Shown in pieces: positions 51,301 through 58,884 of a DNA stretch of 64,000 nt. Made by a program: the position numbers and the translations under genes. A model generated the notes under the pieces. The model saw only the letters and a list, made by a program, of their open reading frames with translations, searched no databases and was not told where the DNA came from. Within the stretch, counting starts at the first letter, position 1. Each line of letters opens with the position of its first letter. Source of the DNA: Streptomyces apocyni. Its GTDB lineage: Bacteria; Actinomycetota; Actinomycetes; Streptomycetales; Streptomycetaceae. Where the stretch lies: assembly GCF_009739465.1 (NCBI RefSeq), contig NZ_WHOM01000036.1, positions 124,001 through 188,000 on the forward strand, written 5' to 3'.

Positions 51301-51538
51301 TCCGGCCGACGAGCTGGAGTCCTGGCTGCTCCAGCTGTGGTCCGAGGTCCTTGGCCGTACTGACCTGGCGGTCGACCGCTCGCTGCTGGAGTGCGGGGCG
51401 CACTCGCTGAACGTACTGACCGCGCTGTCGCAGATCGAACAGCGCCGAGGGGTACGGGTCGCGGTGCTGGACTTCTTCCGGGCGCCCACCATCCGTGCGC
51501 TGGCCGGGCTGCTGCACGGGGCGGAGGCCTCCTCATGA
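48308..51538 (+). CDS. NRPS module C-A-PCP
   Basis: 1076 residues from GTG 48308 (GTGA overlap with the PCP stop). C domain with VHHTVFDG; A domain with core A3 FTSGSTGKPKG, A5 NLYGPTET, A7 YRTGDQV and A10 GKFD; PCP with CGAHSLNVL. Read against PheA, the binding-pocket residues are about D-V-Q-Y-C-S-L-A-V-K; the first four agree with known proline-type codes, the rest do not, so a proline-like or other cyclic or small substrate is only a suggestion. The linker has His-Pro repeats (HPHPHPHF). Joined by ATGA to the thioesterase gene. Confidence 0.93.
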   Translation: MTAWTAPLTESQIGLLLVQRTVTAQHLYNIVAVAELDPAYQASEVRAALTQVLTVQPALRMALWAAPQPHATLAPPPTPEQLPLTERVVGDPAQSPAQALGETDTTSAFERQLRQVIDELSAVAFDFTRPPLVRFALLRTESGDRSTLVLTVHHTVFDGYSLRPLLQDLNAALRGELDPAALRPARERALLRELQAQHDAAADPAVATAAAELGKRLRDTPATVIHPRPGRPVETAFAGRRRVLRLGAGRSAAVDQACGQLSITPFVFFCAVYGAVLARHSGHAAVTIGSPLLSRRTVGSYSLCGFFVNTLPLVLETNWDTPFAQYVADVVAPEVRSVKRNAAVPFSQIVRHAAPDRSSNRNPLFSTMLAMQDSTVVEQPHAVRSVHEPATGVAKFDLWLGVTPTADGWLIELDHDPDLIPDTVAEGLLVSLSEAIDRAATDATTPLRALFSDASLELIGATDGYGCAPPADDLDAWFQRTVLDHADRIAVEEPGRKLTYAELDAAVRASAEGLRERGVTPGQGQSQGHTVGLTTANLTDTVVAILAVLRLGAAFLPLDLTLPPDRLAYMVDKADCSLVVGEGSVPGAVVVAPRELAQATTGSHPHPHPHFGSEGWESDRQGGSGGYVMFTSGSTGKPKGVAMGNGPLLNLAAWQLDAFAMDSGTRFLQYAPLGFDVSFQEILPTLLSGGTVVSRAPADRRDLPAVVRRVVEAEVTHVYLPVAALRPFVRAADGVTLDRVTHICVSGEQLVVDQAIEDFFTRHPHIQLINLYGPTETHAVTTQRLSAADPSWPAHVPIGRPVSGVTAQVVDHTGHLAPLGVAGELLLGGRCPASGYVNDRERTDERFVPDPYGEAGARRYRTGDQVLWDESGVLVFLGRDDHQVKIRGFRVELGEIESAALGHPGVREAVAAARGDGADRHLLLFLLPHTDATGSLAQEVDRLLGDQLPGYMVPARVLVVDAMPTTGNGKFDRPALLGTADELIARAEHGGHRGPEAAPADELESWLLQLWSEVLGRTDLAVDRSLLECGAHSLNVLTALSQIEQRRGVRVAVLDFFRAPTIRALAGLLHGAEASS

Positions 51539-52392
51539 CGGTCTCCCCGCAGGTCACCCAGGGCGCCCAAGCCGCAGGGAGCCCGCAGGACACCCAGGGC
51601 ACCCAGGGCACCCAGGCCGCCCGGGGCAGCAGCCCACACCAGCAGCAGCTGCTCATCCCGCTGGCCGTGAACAGAGGCCCGGTACACAGCCTTCTGCTGC
51701 ATCCCGCGGGCGGCGGGATCGGCCCGTACTTCCCCGTGGCGCGGCAGCTCAGCCGCGTCGGACCGGTGTCAGCGCTGCGGGCCGGTGGGCTGCTGCCGGG
51801 CGAGCGGCCCGATGACTCCGTACCCGAGATGGTCCAGCGCTATCTGAAGCTGCTCGACGGGCTTGAGGAGCCGCCTGATCTGCTCTTCGGCTGGTCGCTG
51901 GGTGGCGTACTGGCCTGGGAGCTGGCGGCCGCGCTGGGCGCGCGTGGGTACCGGCCCCGGGTAGTGATGATCGACAGCCCGGCGGTACGGGTCGCGGTGG
52001 GACCTCAGGAGGCCGACGCGCTGCGTGAGCTGGTCGTGGCGTCGTCCGGGCTCGCGCTGAGCGAGAGCGACACCGAGCGGGTGGCGCGTACGACGGACGC
52101 GCACATCATCGCGATCCAGGCGCATGAGGTGTGCCAGCGATACGACGGACCGACGCTGCTCATGCCGTGCGCCAACGAGGACAACGACGCTCACCTGGCC
52201 CGATGGCGGTCGCTGGCCACTGATCTGACGGTCAGTCCGCTGCCGTGCGGCCACTTCGACGTCCTCACCCCGCCGCACCTGACGGCCGTCCTGGGACATC
52301 TCACGCGGTTCCTGCGGGACACCGCTCCCCACGCCTCCGCGTCCCCGTCCGCGTCCCCTTCCGCATCCCCCTCCGCATCCGAGGAGTCCTGA
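51535..52392 (+). CDS. type II thioesterase
   Basis: 285 residues from ATG 51535. Alpha/beta-hydrolase with LLHPAGGGIGPYFPVA, nucleophile FGWSLGGVLAWELA, acidic residue in MPCANEDND and His in PCGHFDVL. It probably clears mis-primed carriers or hydrolyses a free intermediate; the cluster has a second, integral TE. Both termini are repeats (QDTQGTQGTQ; SASPSASPSASPSAS). Confidence 0.9.
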   Translation: MTVSPQVTQGAQAAGSPQDTQGTQGTQAARGSSPHQQQLLIPLAVNRGPVHSLLLHPAGGGIGPYFPVARQLSRVGPVSALRAGGLLPGERPDDSVPEMVQRYLKLLDGLEEPPDLLFGWSLGGVLAWELAAALGARGYRPRVVMIDSPAVRVAVGPQEADALRELVVASSGLALSESDTERVARTTDAHIIAIQAHEVCQRYDGPTLLMPCANEDNDAHLARWRSLATDLTVSPLPCGHFDVLTPPHLTAVLGHLTRFLRDTAPHASASPSASPSASPSASEES

Positions 52393-53132
52393 TGACCGAC
52401 CCCCTTGCCGTGGTCACCGGCGGTACCCGGGGCATCGGCCTGGCGCTGAGCCACCGCCTGATCCACCTGGGGCACCGGGTGGTCGCCTTCTACTGGTCTG
52501 ACCAGGAGGCCGCCGAGAAGGCCGAGGCGGAGCACCCGGGCCGACTCACCGCCCTGCGCGTCGACCTGTCCGACGCGGCGGAGGTCGCGCGGGCCGCCGA
52601 GCGCGTACTCGGTGAACACGGCACGCCCGCCGTACTGGTGAACAACGCCGGGATCAACATCGACCGGCCGTTTCTCGAACTGACCGACCAGGACTGGCGA
52701 CGGGTCCTGGACACCAACCTCTCCGGCCCCTTCTGGCTCACCCGGGCGCTTGCCCCGGCGATGATCGAGGCGGGCGGCGGCAGCGTGGTGAACATCGGCG
52801 CCACCACCGGGATGCGCCCCCGCGTCGACGGCGCCAACTACTGTGCGAGCAAGGCCGGTCTGCTCCAGCTCACCAAGTGCCTGGCGCTGGAACTCGCCCC
52901 GGCGCTCCGGGTGAACTGCCTGATCCCCGGCATGATCGACACCGAGGAGCTCCGTACTCGCTGGCGCCTGGACGACCCCGCGCGAATGGCGCAGACCCTG
53001 GACGAGATCCCGCAGCGACGCATGGGCACCACCGAAGACATCGCCGATGCCCTGGAGTTCATGGTCGGACCCGGTGGGTCCTACCTGAACGGGCAGAAGC
53101 TGATCGTTGACGGTGGGCAGTTCATGTGGTGA
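52392..53132 (+). CDS. SDR ketoreductase (FabG/PhaB-like)
   Basis: 246 residues from ATG 52392, overlapping the thioesterase stop by one base. Rossmann motif VVTGGTRGIGLAL, NNAG in VLVNNAGINIDRP, catalytic Ser (VVNIGATTG region), Tyr and Lys (ANYCASKAGLLQ). GATTG has Ala where Ser is usual (normally SS), although a Thr follows; the catalytic Ser equivalent should be checked. NADPH-dependent reduction of a keto intermediate, possibly carrier-bound. Confidence 0.9.
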   Translation: MTDPLAVVTGGTRGIGLALSHRLIHLGHRVVAFYWSDQEAAEKAEAEHPGRLTALRVDLSDAAEVARAAERVLGEHGTPAVLVNNAGINIDRPFLELTDQDWRRVLDTNLSGPFWLTRALAPAMIEAGGGSVVNIGATTGMRPRVDGANYCASKAGLLQLTKCLALELAPALRVNCLIPGMIDTEELRTRWRLDDPARMAQTLDEIPQRRMGTTEDIADALEFMVGPGGSYLNGQKLIVDGGQFMW

Positions 53133-53140
53133 GGACACCG

Positions 53141-54508
53141 ATGAGCCTTGTGACTCCCGCTCTTTCCGCGACCGACAGGACCGAACTCCTGCTCGCCCGG
53201 TCCCGTACGGCCCTCACGCTGACGCCGCCGATCGGCGACCCGGCGTACGCGCGCTACTGCCACGAACTGGCCCGCTCCCTCACCACCGCCTGGCCCGCTG
53301 TCCGCTCGGCCAACGCCCGGGACATCGAGCGGGCCGAGCGGCGCGGCCTGCCACCGACTCTGGTCAACCGGCTCCGGGTGACCGACGCACACCTCCGCTC
53401 CATGGTGCGGCTGACCGAGCAGGTCAGCGCCGAACTCGCCACGGTGAGCGCGAGCGGCCCCCGCATCCCGGCGGGCGACTGGGGCACGCTACGGCAGATC
53501 CCCAAGCCCCTCGGCGTCCTGCTGATGGTGTACGAGGCCCGGCCGACCGTGACCGTGGACGGTGCGCTGCTGCCCGTCGTGGTGGGCAACTCCGTACTGC
53601 TGCGCGGCGGCAAGGAGTGCGGCGCCACCGATGCCGCGCTGGCGGAGGCCGTCCAGTCCGCGCTGGCGGCGGCCGGTCTGCCGCGCGATCTGGTGACGGT
53701 GGTCGACGACCCCGACCGGTCAGTGATGAAGGCGCTGCTGAAGCGCCCGGACGCGGTGGACGTGCTGGTGCCGCGCGGCAGCCCGTCGCTCATCGAGTAC
53801 TGCCGCACCGCGAGTTCCATTCCGCTGATCGCCAGCGGTGGCGGAGTCAATCACCTGTACGTACACGAGAGCGCCGACCTCGACCTGGCGGCCACCATCA
53901 CGCTGGACAGCAAGCTGCCTGAACCCGCTGGCTGCACCTCGGTGGAGCTCGTACTCGCCGACCGACGAATCGCCGGGGCCTACCTGACGGCGCTGCTCCG
54001 CCAGACGGAGCGGACGGCGAAGGAGCGGACGGCGAATGGGCGGGCCGCTGCTGGAGTACCGGCCGCGCCGGACGGAGAGCCGCCCCTGCTGACCGTACGG
54101 CTGGATCCCGCCGTACCGGGACCCGAGCCCGCGTCCCCCGGCCGCCCCTGGCGGATCGAGGCGCTGGAACCGCACGACCTGGGCCGGGAGTTCCTGGACC
54201 CCACGATCGGCGTACTGGCGGTGGACGGCCTGAGCGAGGCGGCCGGGCACATCCGCCGCTACGGGTCCACCCACACCGAGGGCGTGATCGCCCAGGACGC
54301 TGCGGTGGCCGAGGAGTTCGCCCGTCGGGTGGACGCCGCGACCGTGGTCGTCAACGGCTCGCTGCGGCTGCACGACGGACCCAAGCTGGGCATCGGCGCC
54401 GAACTCGCCATCGCCACCGGCCGACTGCATGTCCGCGGACCGGTCACGCTCGGCTCTCTGCTGACCCGCACCTGGGTCGTCGAGGGCAACGGGCAACTGC
54501 GCGGCTAA
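53141..54508 (+). CDS. ProA-like (gamma-glutamyl phosphate reductase family) reductase
   Basis: 455 residues from ATG 53141 (GAGGA 5 bases before). Aldehyde dehydrogenase fold of the ProA type: PLGVLLMVYEARPTVTVDGA, GNSVLLRGGKE, PRGSPSLIEYC and catalytic Cys265 in LPEPAGCTSVELVL; end GPVTLGSLLTRTWVVEGNGQ. ProA reduces glutamyl phosphate to glutamate semialdehyde. No ProB kinase is nearby, so the donor may be an acyl phosphate made elsewhere or a carrier thioester. A variable insert (about residues 285-315, ERTAKERTANGRAAAG) is repeat-like. Confidence 0.9.
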   Translation: MSLVTPALSATDRTELLLARSRTALTLTPPIGDPAYARYCHELARSLTTAWPAVRSANARDIERAERRGLPPTLVNRLRVTDAHLRSMVRLTEQVSAELATVSASGPRIPAGDWGTLRQIPKPLGVLLMVYEARPTVTVDGALLPVVVGNSVLLRGGKECGATDAALAEAVQSALAAAGLPRDLVTVVDDPDRSVMKALLKRPDAVDVLVPRGSPSLIEYCRTASSIPLIASGGGVNHLYVHESADLDLAATITLDSKLPEPAGCTSVELVLADRRIAGAYLTALLRQTERTAKERTANGRAAAGVPAAPDGEPPLLTVRLDPAVPGPEPASPGRPWRIEALEPHDLGREFLDPTIGVLAVDGLSEAAGHIRRYGSTHTEGVIAQDAAVAEEFARRVDAATVVVNGSLRLHDGPKLGIGAELAIATGRLHVRGPVTLGSLLTRTWVVEGNGQLRG

Positions 54509-54546
54509 ACACCATCACGTTCGCACCCGAAGCTGAGAGGCACGTC

Positions 54547-54831
54547 ATGACCGCTGTGGAACAGTTCGACCGGGTCGCGGTGGCCGACGCCGTGAAGCGG
54601 GTCGTCATCGCCGAGTCCCGGCTCTCCGTCGACCCCGCGACCATCACTGAGACCGAGCCGCTGGTCGGCGAACTGCTGCGGGTCAACTCGCTCGGGTTCG
54701 TGGGCATGTTGGTCCAGATCGAGGACGTCCTGGACATCACCTTGCCGGACGACCTGTTCGTCGGGCGTACGTTCAAGGTCGTCGGCGATCTCGTGGATGT
54801 CGTTCTGCAGGGTGCGGAGGCGTCCCGATGA
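54547..54831 (+). CDS. acyl carrier protein 1
   Basis: 94 residues, GAGAGG before the ATG. Attachment Ser48 in LLRVNSLGFVGMLVQIED, with Asn where Asp is usual. Helix II and the later DDLFVGRTFKVVGDL match ACP. Overlaps the TrpB2-like gene (ATGA), suggesting that it presents substrate to that enzyme. Confidence 0.9.
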   Translation: MTAVEQFDRVAVADAVKRVVIAESRLSVDPATITETEPLVGELLRVNSLGFVGMLVQIEDVLDITLPDDLFVGRTFKVVGDLVDVVLQGAEASR

Positions 54832-56189
54832 CCGCGACCCTGCCCACGGCCTGGCGCAGCGTCCTGCCCTACCTGTCCGAGCCGCTGCCGCCGGACCGCA
54901 CGCCTCCGGGCAGCGGCGGGTCCGGCGTGGGCGTGAACCTGCCGATGGAGCTGGTCCGGCAGAGCGTGCTGCCGCGCGAGTACTGGACGATCCCGGACGA
55001 GGTCATCGCCGCCTACCGGCACTTCCGGCCCACCCCGCTCTGGCGGGCGACAGGCTTCGAGCGGGCCATCGACGCGCGCGTGCCGATCTATATGAAGTAT
55101 GAGGGCGGCAACATCTCCGGCAGCCACAAGCTCAACACGGCACTGGCCCAGGCGTACTACTACAAGCGGGCCGGGGTACGGGAGTTGGTCACCGGCACCG
55201 GAGCGGGCCAGTGGGGCACCGCGATGGCCGCGGCCTGCGCCTTGTTCGGGCTGCGCTGCCGGGTGTTCATGGTCGAGTCGAGTCTGCGCCGCAAGCCGTA
55301 CCGGGGCGTCCTGATGCGGATGCTGGGCGCCGAGGTGCACTCCAGCCCCAGCGGGCTGACGGAGGTGTCCGGGCAACGCTCCACCCCGCTCGGGAACAGT
55401 CTGTCGCTGGCGATCGGCGAGGCCGTCGAGTACGCGCGGAACCACGACGGTGTGGCCTTCTGCATCGGCAGCGGCGAGACGTACAGCATCCTGCACCAGT
55501 CGGTGATCGGCCTGGAGGCCCAGGCGCAACTGACCGAGCTGGACACCCAGGTGGACGCGGTGGTCGGGTGCGTGGGCGCCGGTTCCAACTTCGGTGGGAT
55601 CGCGCTGCCGTTCCACGCGGCGGCCGCGGCCGAGGGCTCCACCCCGCCGCTGCTGGTCGCGGCCGAGTCGAGCACCGCGCCCAAGCTCACCCGCGGGGTG
55701 TACGCCTACGACAAGACCGACGCCACCGGCACCGGCCCGATGGAGGCCATGTACACCATCGGCAGCGACTACCCGATCCCGGACGCGCACTCGGCGGGGC
55801 TGCGCTTCCATGGCGCGGCGAAGGTCGTCTCCGCGCTGCGGCACACGGGGGACGTGGCCGCCATCGCGGTCGGGCAGCCGGAGTCCCTGGACGCCGGGCG
55901 GCTGCTGACGCTGCATGAACAGGTGCTGCCCGCGCCCGAGTCCGGGCACGCACTGGCGGCGGCGGCCCGCCTCGCCACCACGGGCGCGGACGGGATGCGC
56001 GCCGGGCGCGGGGTGCTGGTCTGCGTCAGCGGACACGGCTACCTCGACCTCGGCGCCTACGAGCAGCTACTCAACGGGGAGCTGGGCGACGAGGCACCGG
56101 TCGAGGAGGCCCTGCTGTCGGCCGTCGCCGGGCTGTCCCCGGTGTACGGCGACCGGGTGCCCGCCGCCGTGGCAGGAGGGCCCGCATGA
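54828..56189 (+). CDS. TrpB2-like PLP-dependent beta-replacement/elimination enzyme
   Basis: 453 residues. Fold-type II PLP enzyme: RPTPLWRATGFERA, Lys101 in NISGSHKLNTALAQAYYYKRAG, TGTGAGQWGTAMAAACALFGL, GCVGAGSNFGGIALPFH (phosphate cup) and VSGHGYLDLGAY. These follow the TrpB2 branch of tryptophan synthase beta chains more closely than cysteine synthase. There is no trpA or trp operon here; the gene sits between two ACP-containing genes. It likely forms or replaces a beta bond on an amino acid, perhaps carrier-bound, to make a dehydro- or beta-substituted amino acid. Confidence 0.88.
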   Translation: MTATLPTAWRSVLPYLSEPLPPDRTPPGSGGSGVGVNLPMELVRQSVLPREYWTIPDEVIAAYRHFRPTPLWRATGFERAIDARVPIYMKYEGGNISGSHKLNTALAQAYYYKRAGVRELVTGTGAGQWGTAMAAACALFGLRCRVFMVESSLRRKPYRGVLMRMLGAEVHSSPSGLTEVSGQRSTPLGNSLSLAIGEAVEYARNHDGVAFCIGSGETYSILHQSVIGLEAQAQLTELDTQVDAVVGCVGAGSNFGGIALPFHAAAAAEGSTPPLLVAAESSTAPKLTRGVYAYDKTDATGTGPMEAMYTIGSDYPIPDAHSAGLRFHGAAKVVSALRHTGDVAAIAVGQPESLDAGRLLTLHEQVLPAPESGHALAAAARLATTGADGMRAGRGVLVCVSGHGYLDLGAYEQLLNGELGDEAPVEEALLSAVAGLSPVYGDRVPAAVAGGPA

Positions 56190-57373
56190 CGACCACGAGC
56201 ACGACCGCGTCTACATCTACGCCTACGCCTACATCCACGGCGACCGCACCCGAGGCTGGGTCCGCTTCCGCGCTGACCACCGTGCGGGCCGAGCTTCTCA
56301 ACTGCTTTCAGACCAGCCTGTCGGTGCTGGCCGACCACCACCACGGCCCGGACACCCATCTGGCGCTCGGTGCCGCGCTGCGCTTTCGCCCCGCGGTCTC
56401 CGGCGCGTCGCGCGGTCTGCCGACCGTGGGGCCGCCTGTTGATGACGTACTCGGGGAGGCCGGGCGGCTGGGTCTCGTGGAGTCCGGCCGCTGGCAGGAC
56501 GTGCCCGCCGGGCGGCTGTGCGAACTCGCCGAGCGGCACGGCCCGTTGTACGTCATCGCCGACGGGTACGACATGCCGTGGCTGCCGTATCACCGGCAGC
56601 GGCACATTGACCACGGGTGGCTGGTGGAGCCGGGCGCCAACGGGCGAGCCGCGGTCGTGGACGCGTACCACAACCACACCCCCTGGGGCCTGGCCAGGCC
56701 GGGGCGGTGGGAGTACGGCTGGGACGAGCTGCCGAGCGCCTCGCTGGTCGTGTCCCTGACGCCACTGGCCGAGGCCCCGCGGGTGCTGCCCAGCGCCGAG
56801 CACGACCCGTACGAGCCCTTTGTGGCCGCGTACGCCGAGCACCCCGACCGGCAGGCGGCGCTGGACCAACTCACCATGGAGACCTGGTTCCTGGCGCGCT
56901 CACGCAGGCTGCACGCGGCCTTCCTGGCCCAGCGGTCCGGCAGCCCCGCGCCACCGGAGGTGTCCGAACATCTGGGGCAGCTGGACCGGTTGGCCGAGCA
57001 GACCTTCCTGACGCAGCGCCGGGTGCAGCGCGGGCGACCCGAGCCGAAGAGGCTGTTCGATGACGTGGCCGCCGTGCTGAAGGCCGACCGCCAGGTGTTC
57101 GGCGGCGCGGGCGACGACCCGCTGCGCGAGTCGGTGGCGGAGGTCGTGGCGTCGGTACTCGGCGCCGACCCCGCCACCGTACTGGCCGGGACCGAGCTGT
57201 CCGAGCTGCCCGGCTTCGACTCGTTCAAGGTGGTGGACATCGTCGACAGCCTGGAGCTGCGGCTCGGCATCGAGTTCGACCCGGAGGACCTGCTCCCGGA
57301 GAACCTCCACCAGATCGACGCCCTGTGTCTGCTGATCACCACATCGTCCCAGCCGCGGGCCGTCCCGCGCTAA
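56186..57373 (+). CDS. BtrH-like cysteine acyltransferase fused to an ACP
   Basis: 395 residues. A Thr/Ser/Pro tract (residues 2-20) leads to a BtrH N-terminal-like domain with probable nucleophile C40 in ELLNCFQTSLSVL and His/Asp in PYHRQRHIDHGW and VVDAYHNHTPWG. The C-terminal 75 residues are an ACP with Ser346 in ELPGFDSFKVVDIVDSLELR. BtrH in butirosin synthesis moves an aminoacyl group from an ACP to an amine. A single chain with both parts is unusual; it could acylate from its own carrier or receive from another ACP. Confidence 0.82.
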   Translation: MTTTSTTASTSTPTPTSTATAPEAGSASALTTVRAELLNCFQTSLSVLADHHHGPDTHLALGAALRFRPAVSGASRGLPTVGPPVDDVLGEAGRLGLVESGRWQDVPAGRLCELAERHGPLYVIADGYDMPWLPYHRQRHIDHGWLVEPGANGRAAVVDAYHNHTPWGLARPGRWEYGWDELPSASLVVSLTPLAEAPRVLPSAEHDPYEPFVAAYAEHPDRQAALDQLTMETWFLARSRRLHAAFLAQRSGSPAPPEVSEHLGQLDRLAEQTFLTQRRVQRGRPEPKRLFDDVAAVLKADRQVFGGAGDDPLRESVAEVVASVLGADPATVLAGTELSELPGFDSFKVVDIVDSLELRLGIEFDPEDLLPENLHQIDALCLLITTSSQPRAVPR

Positions 57374-57385
57374 GGAGTCACCGCC

Positions 57386-57661
57386 ATGGAACCGCGTTTC
57401 GTCGAACTGCTCTCCGGCTTCCTGCCCTTCCTCGACGGCCAGGAACTCACCCCTGAGTCCACCCTGTCAGAGCTCGGGCTGGACTCCATGCACTCCATCG
57501 ACCTGCTCTTCGCCATCGAGGACACGTTCGGCGTCCCGTTGCCGGACGAGGACCTCAATGACACGACGTTCGCCACGGCGGGAAGTCTCTGGTCCGCGGT
57601 GCAGGCCGCCCGTAAGGCCGAGGCCGACGGCGGATCCGCGGGGGCGGTGGCAGCGGCATGA
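57386..57661 (+). CDS. acyl carrier protein 2
   Basis: 91 residues, AAGGAGT before the ATG. Ser34 in ELGLDSMHSIDLLFAIED, LPDEDLNDTTFAT and a Gly/Ala tail. It overlaps the first acyl-CoA dehydrogenase gene (ATGA), so it is the probable carrier for the desaturation step. Confidence 0.92.
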   Translation: MEPRFVELLSGFLPFLDGQELTPESTLSELGLDSMHSIDLLFAIEDTFGVPLPDEDLNDTTFATAGSLWSAVQAARKAEADGGSAGAVAAA

Positions 57662-58884
57662 GCGCCCCGGCCGCCCCCGCCGCCGCCGCCCGCTCGGGGG
57701 CTACCGATGCCGCCGCCACGCCCAGGAGCCTGGCCGACCGCGCGCGGCTGGTCGCCGACGTCGCCGCCGAGCACGCCGAACGTACCGACCAGGAAGCGGA
57801 GTTCCCCGTACAGGCGCTCGACGCGATGCGCGAGAGCGGGCTGCTCGGGCTGCTGGTGCCCGTCGAGTACGGCGGACTCGGCGGCTCACTCGGCGATCTG
57901 CTGGACGCGTCCCTGCGGATCGGCCGCGCGGACATGTCGGCGGCGATGATCTTCGCAATGCACTGCCAGCAGGCGGCCGCCGTGGTCAAGCACGGCTCCC
58001 CTGACCTACGCGAGGAGCTGCTACCCGACCTCGCCGCGGGCCGGGTCTACCTCGCGTCGGTGACCACCGAGGCGGGCAAGGGCGGCCATCTCCTCAGTGC
58101 CGAGTCGGAGTTGACGTCGGACTCCGACTCCGACCAGGGACTGCTGGCCATCGACCGGTTCGCGCCGATCGTGACCGGCGGGGCGTACGCCGACGGCTTC
58201 CTCATCACCCTGCGCAGCCCGGGGGCCACCTCGCCCACCCAGGTGTCCCTGGTCTACGCCCGGCGTGACCAACTGCGCATCACCGGCAGCGGCGACTGGC
58301 AGCCCATGGGGATGCGGGCCAGCCACAGCATCGCGCTCCAGCTGGAAGGGAAGGTGCCCGGGCACCAAGTGGTGGGCGAGCACGGCAAGTTCTCCCGTAT
58401 CGCCACCGAGGTGTTCGGGCCACTCGCGCACCTGGGCTGGTCGGCGTGCTGGCTGGGTACGGCGAGCGGGGCCCTGTCCAGGGTGCTGGGCCTGCTGCGC
58501 AGCCCGGCGGGGCGTAAGCGCTTCGACCTGTCATCCGAGCTACTACTCACCAGGCTGTCATCGGCGCGGCAGCGGCTGGACACCGTACACGCGCTGCTGT
58601 GTCATACCGAGGAGGTCGTGTCCTCCTCCGGCGACCTGTCCACACCCCGCAACCAGCTGCTGCTCAACGCGCTGAAGATCACCGCTGCCGAGCAGTGTCA
58701 CGCGGCCGTCAACGACCTGGTCGACGCGGTCGGGCTGCGGCACGGCTATCTCAAGGATTCGCCGACCGGTCTGGAGCGGGCCCTGCGCGATCTGCGTTCG
58801 GCGGCCCTGAACTACAGCAACGACCGGCTGCACCTGGCCGACGGCCGCCTCGCCCTGCTCGATCCGGAGGTGCGCCTTGTCTGA
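57658..58884 (+). CDS. acyl-CoA dehydrogenase-like flavoprotein 1
   Basis: 408 residues. Acyl-CoA dehydrogenase fold: FPVQALDAMRESGLLGLLVPVEYGG, middle sheet VYLASVTTEAGKGGHLL and QPMGMRASHSIALQLEG, C-terminal RALRDLRSAALNYSNDRL. A Ser/Asp insertion (SELTSDSDSDQG) lies in the middle domain. It probably oxidises an acyl or aminoacyl group on ACP 2 to the alpha,beta-unsaturated form. Its 3' end overlaps the second dehydrogenase by 8 bases. Confidence 0.88.
   Translation: MSAPAAPAAAARSGATDAAATPRSLADRARLVADVAAEHAERTDQEAEFPVQALDAMRESGLLGLLVPVEYGGLGGSLGDLLDASLRIGRADMSAAMIFAMHCQQAAAVVKHGSPDLREELLPDLAAGRVYLASVTTEAGKGGHLLSAESELTSDSDSDQGLLAIDRFAPIVTGGAYADGFLITLRSPGATSPTQVSLVYARRDQLRITGSGDWQPMGMRASHSIALQLEGKVPGHQVVGEHGKFSRIATEVFGPLAHLGWSACWLGTASGALSRVLGLLRSPAGRKRFDLSSELLLTRLSSARQRLDTVHALLCHTEEVVSSSGDLSTPRNQLLLNALKITAAEQCHAAVNDLVDAVGLRHGYLKDSPTGLERALRDLRSAALNYSNDRLHLADGRLALLDPEVRLV

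Noticed and set aside
54828..56189. Housekeeping tryptophan synthase beta chain
   Set aside because: No trpA or other trp genes; it is embedded between ACP-containing genes with overlapping starts.
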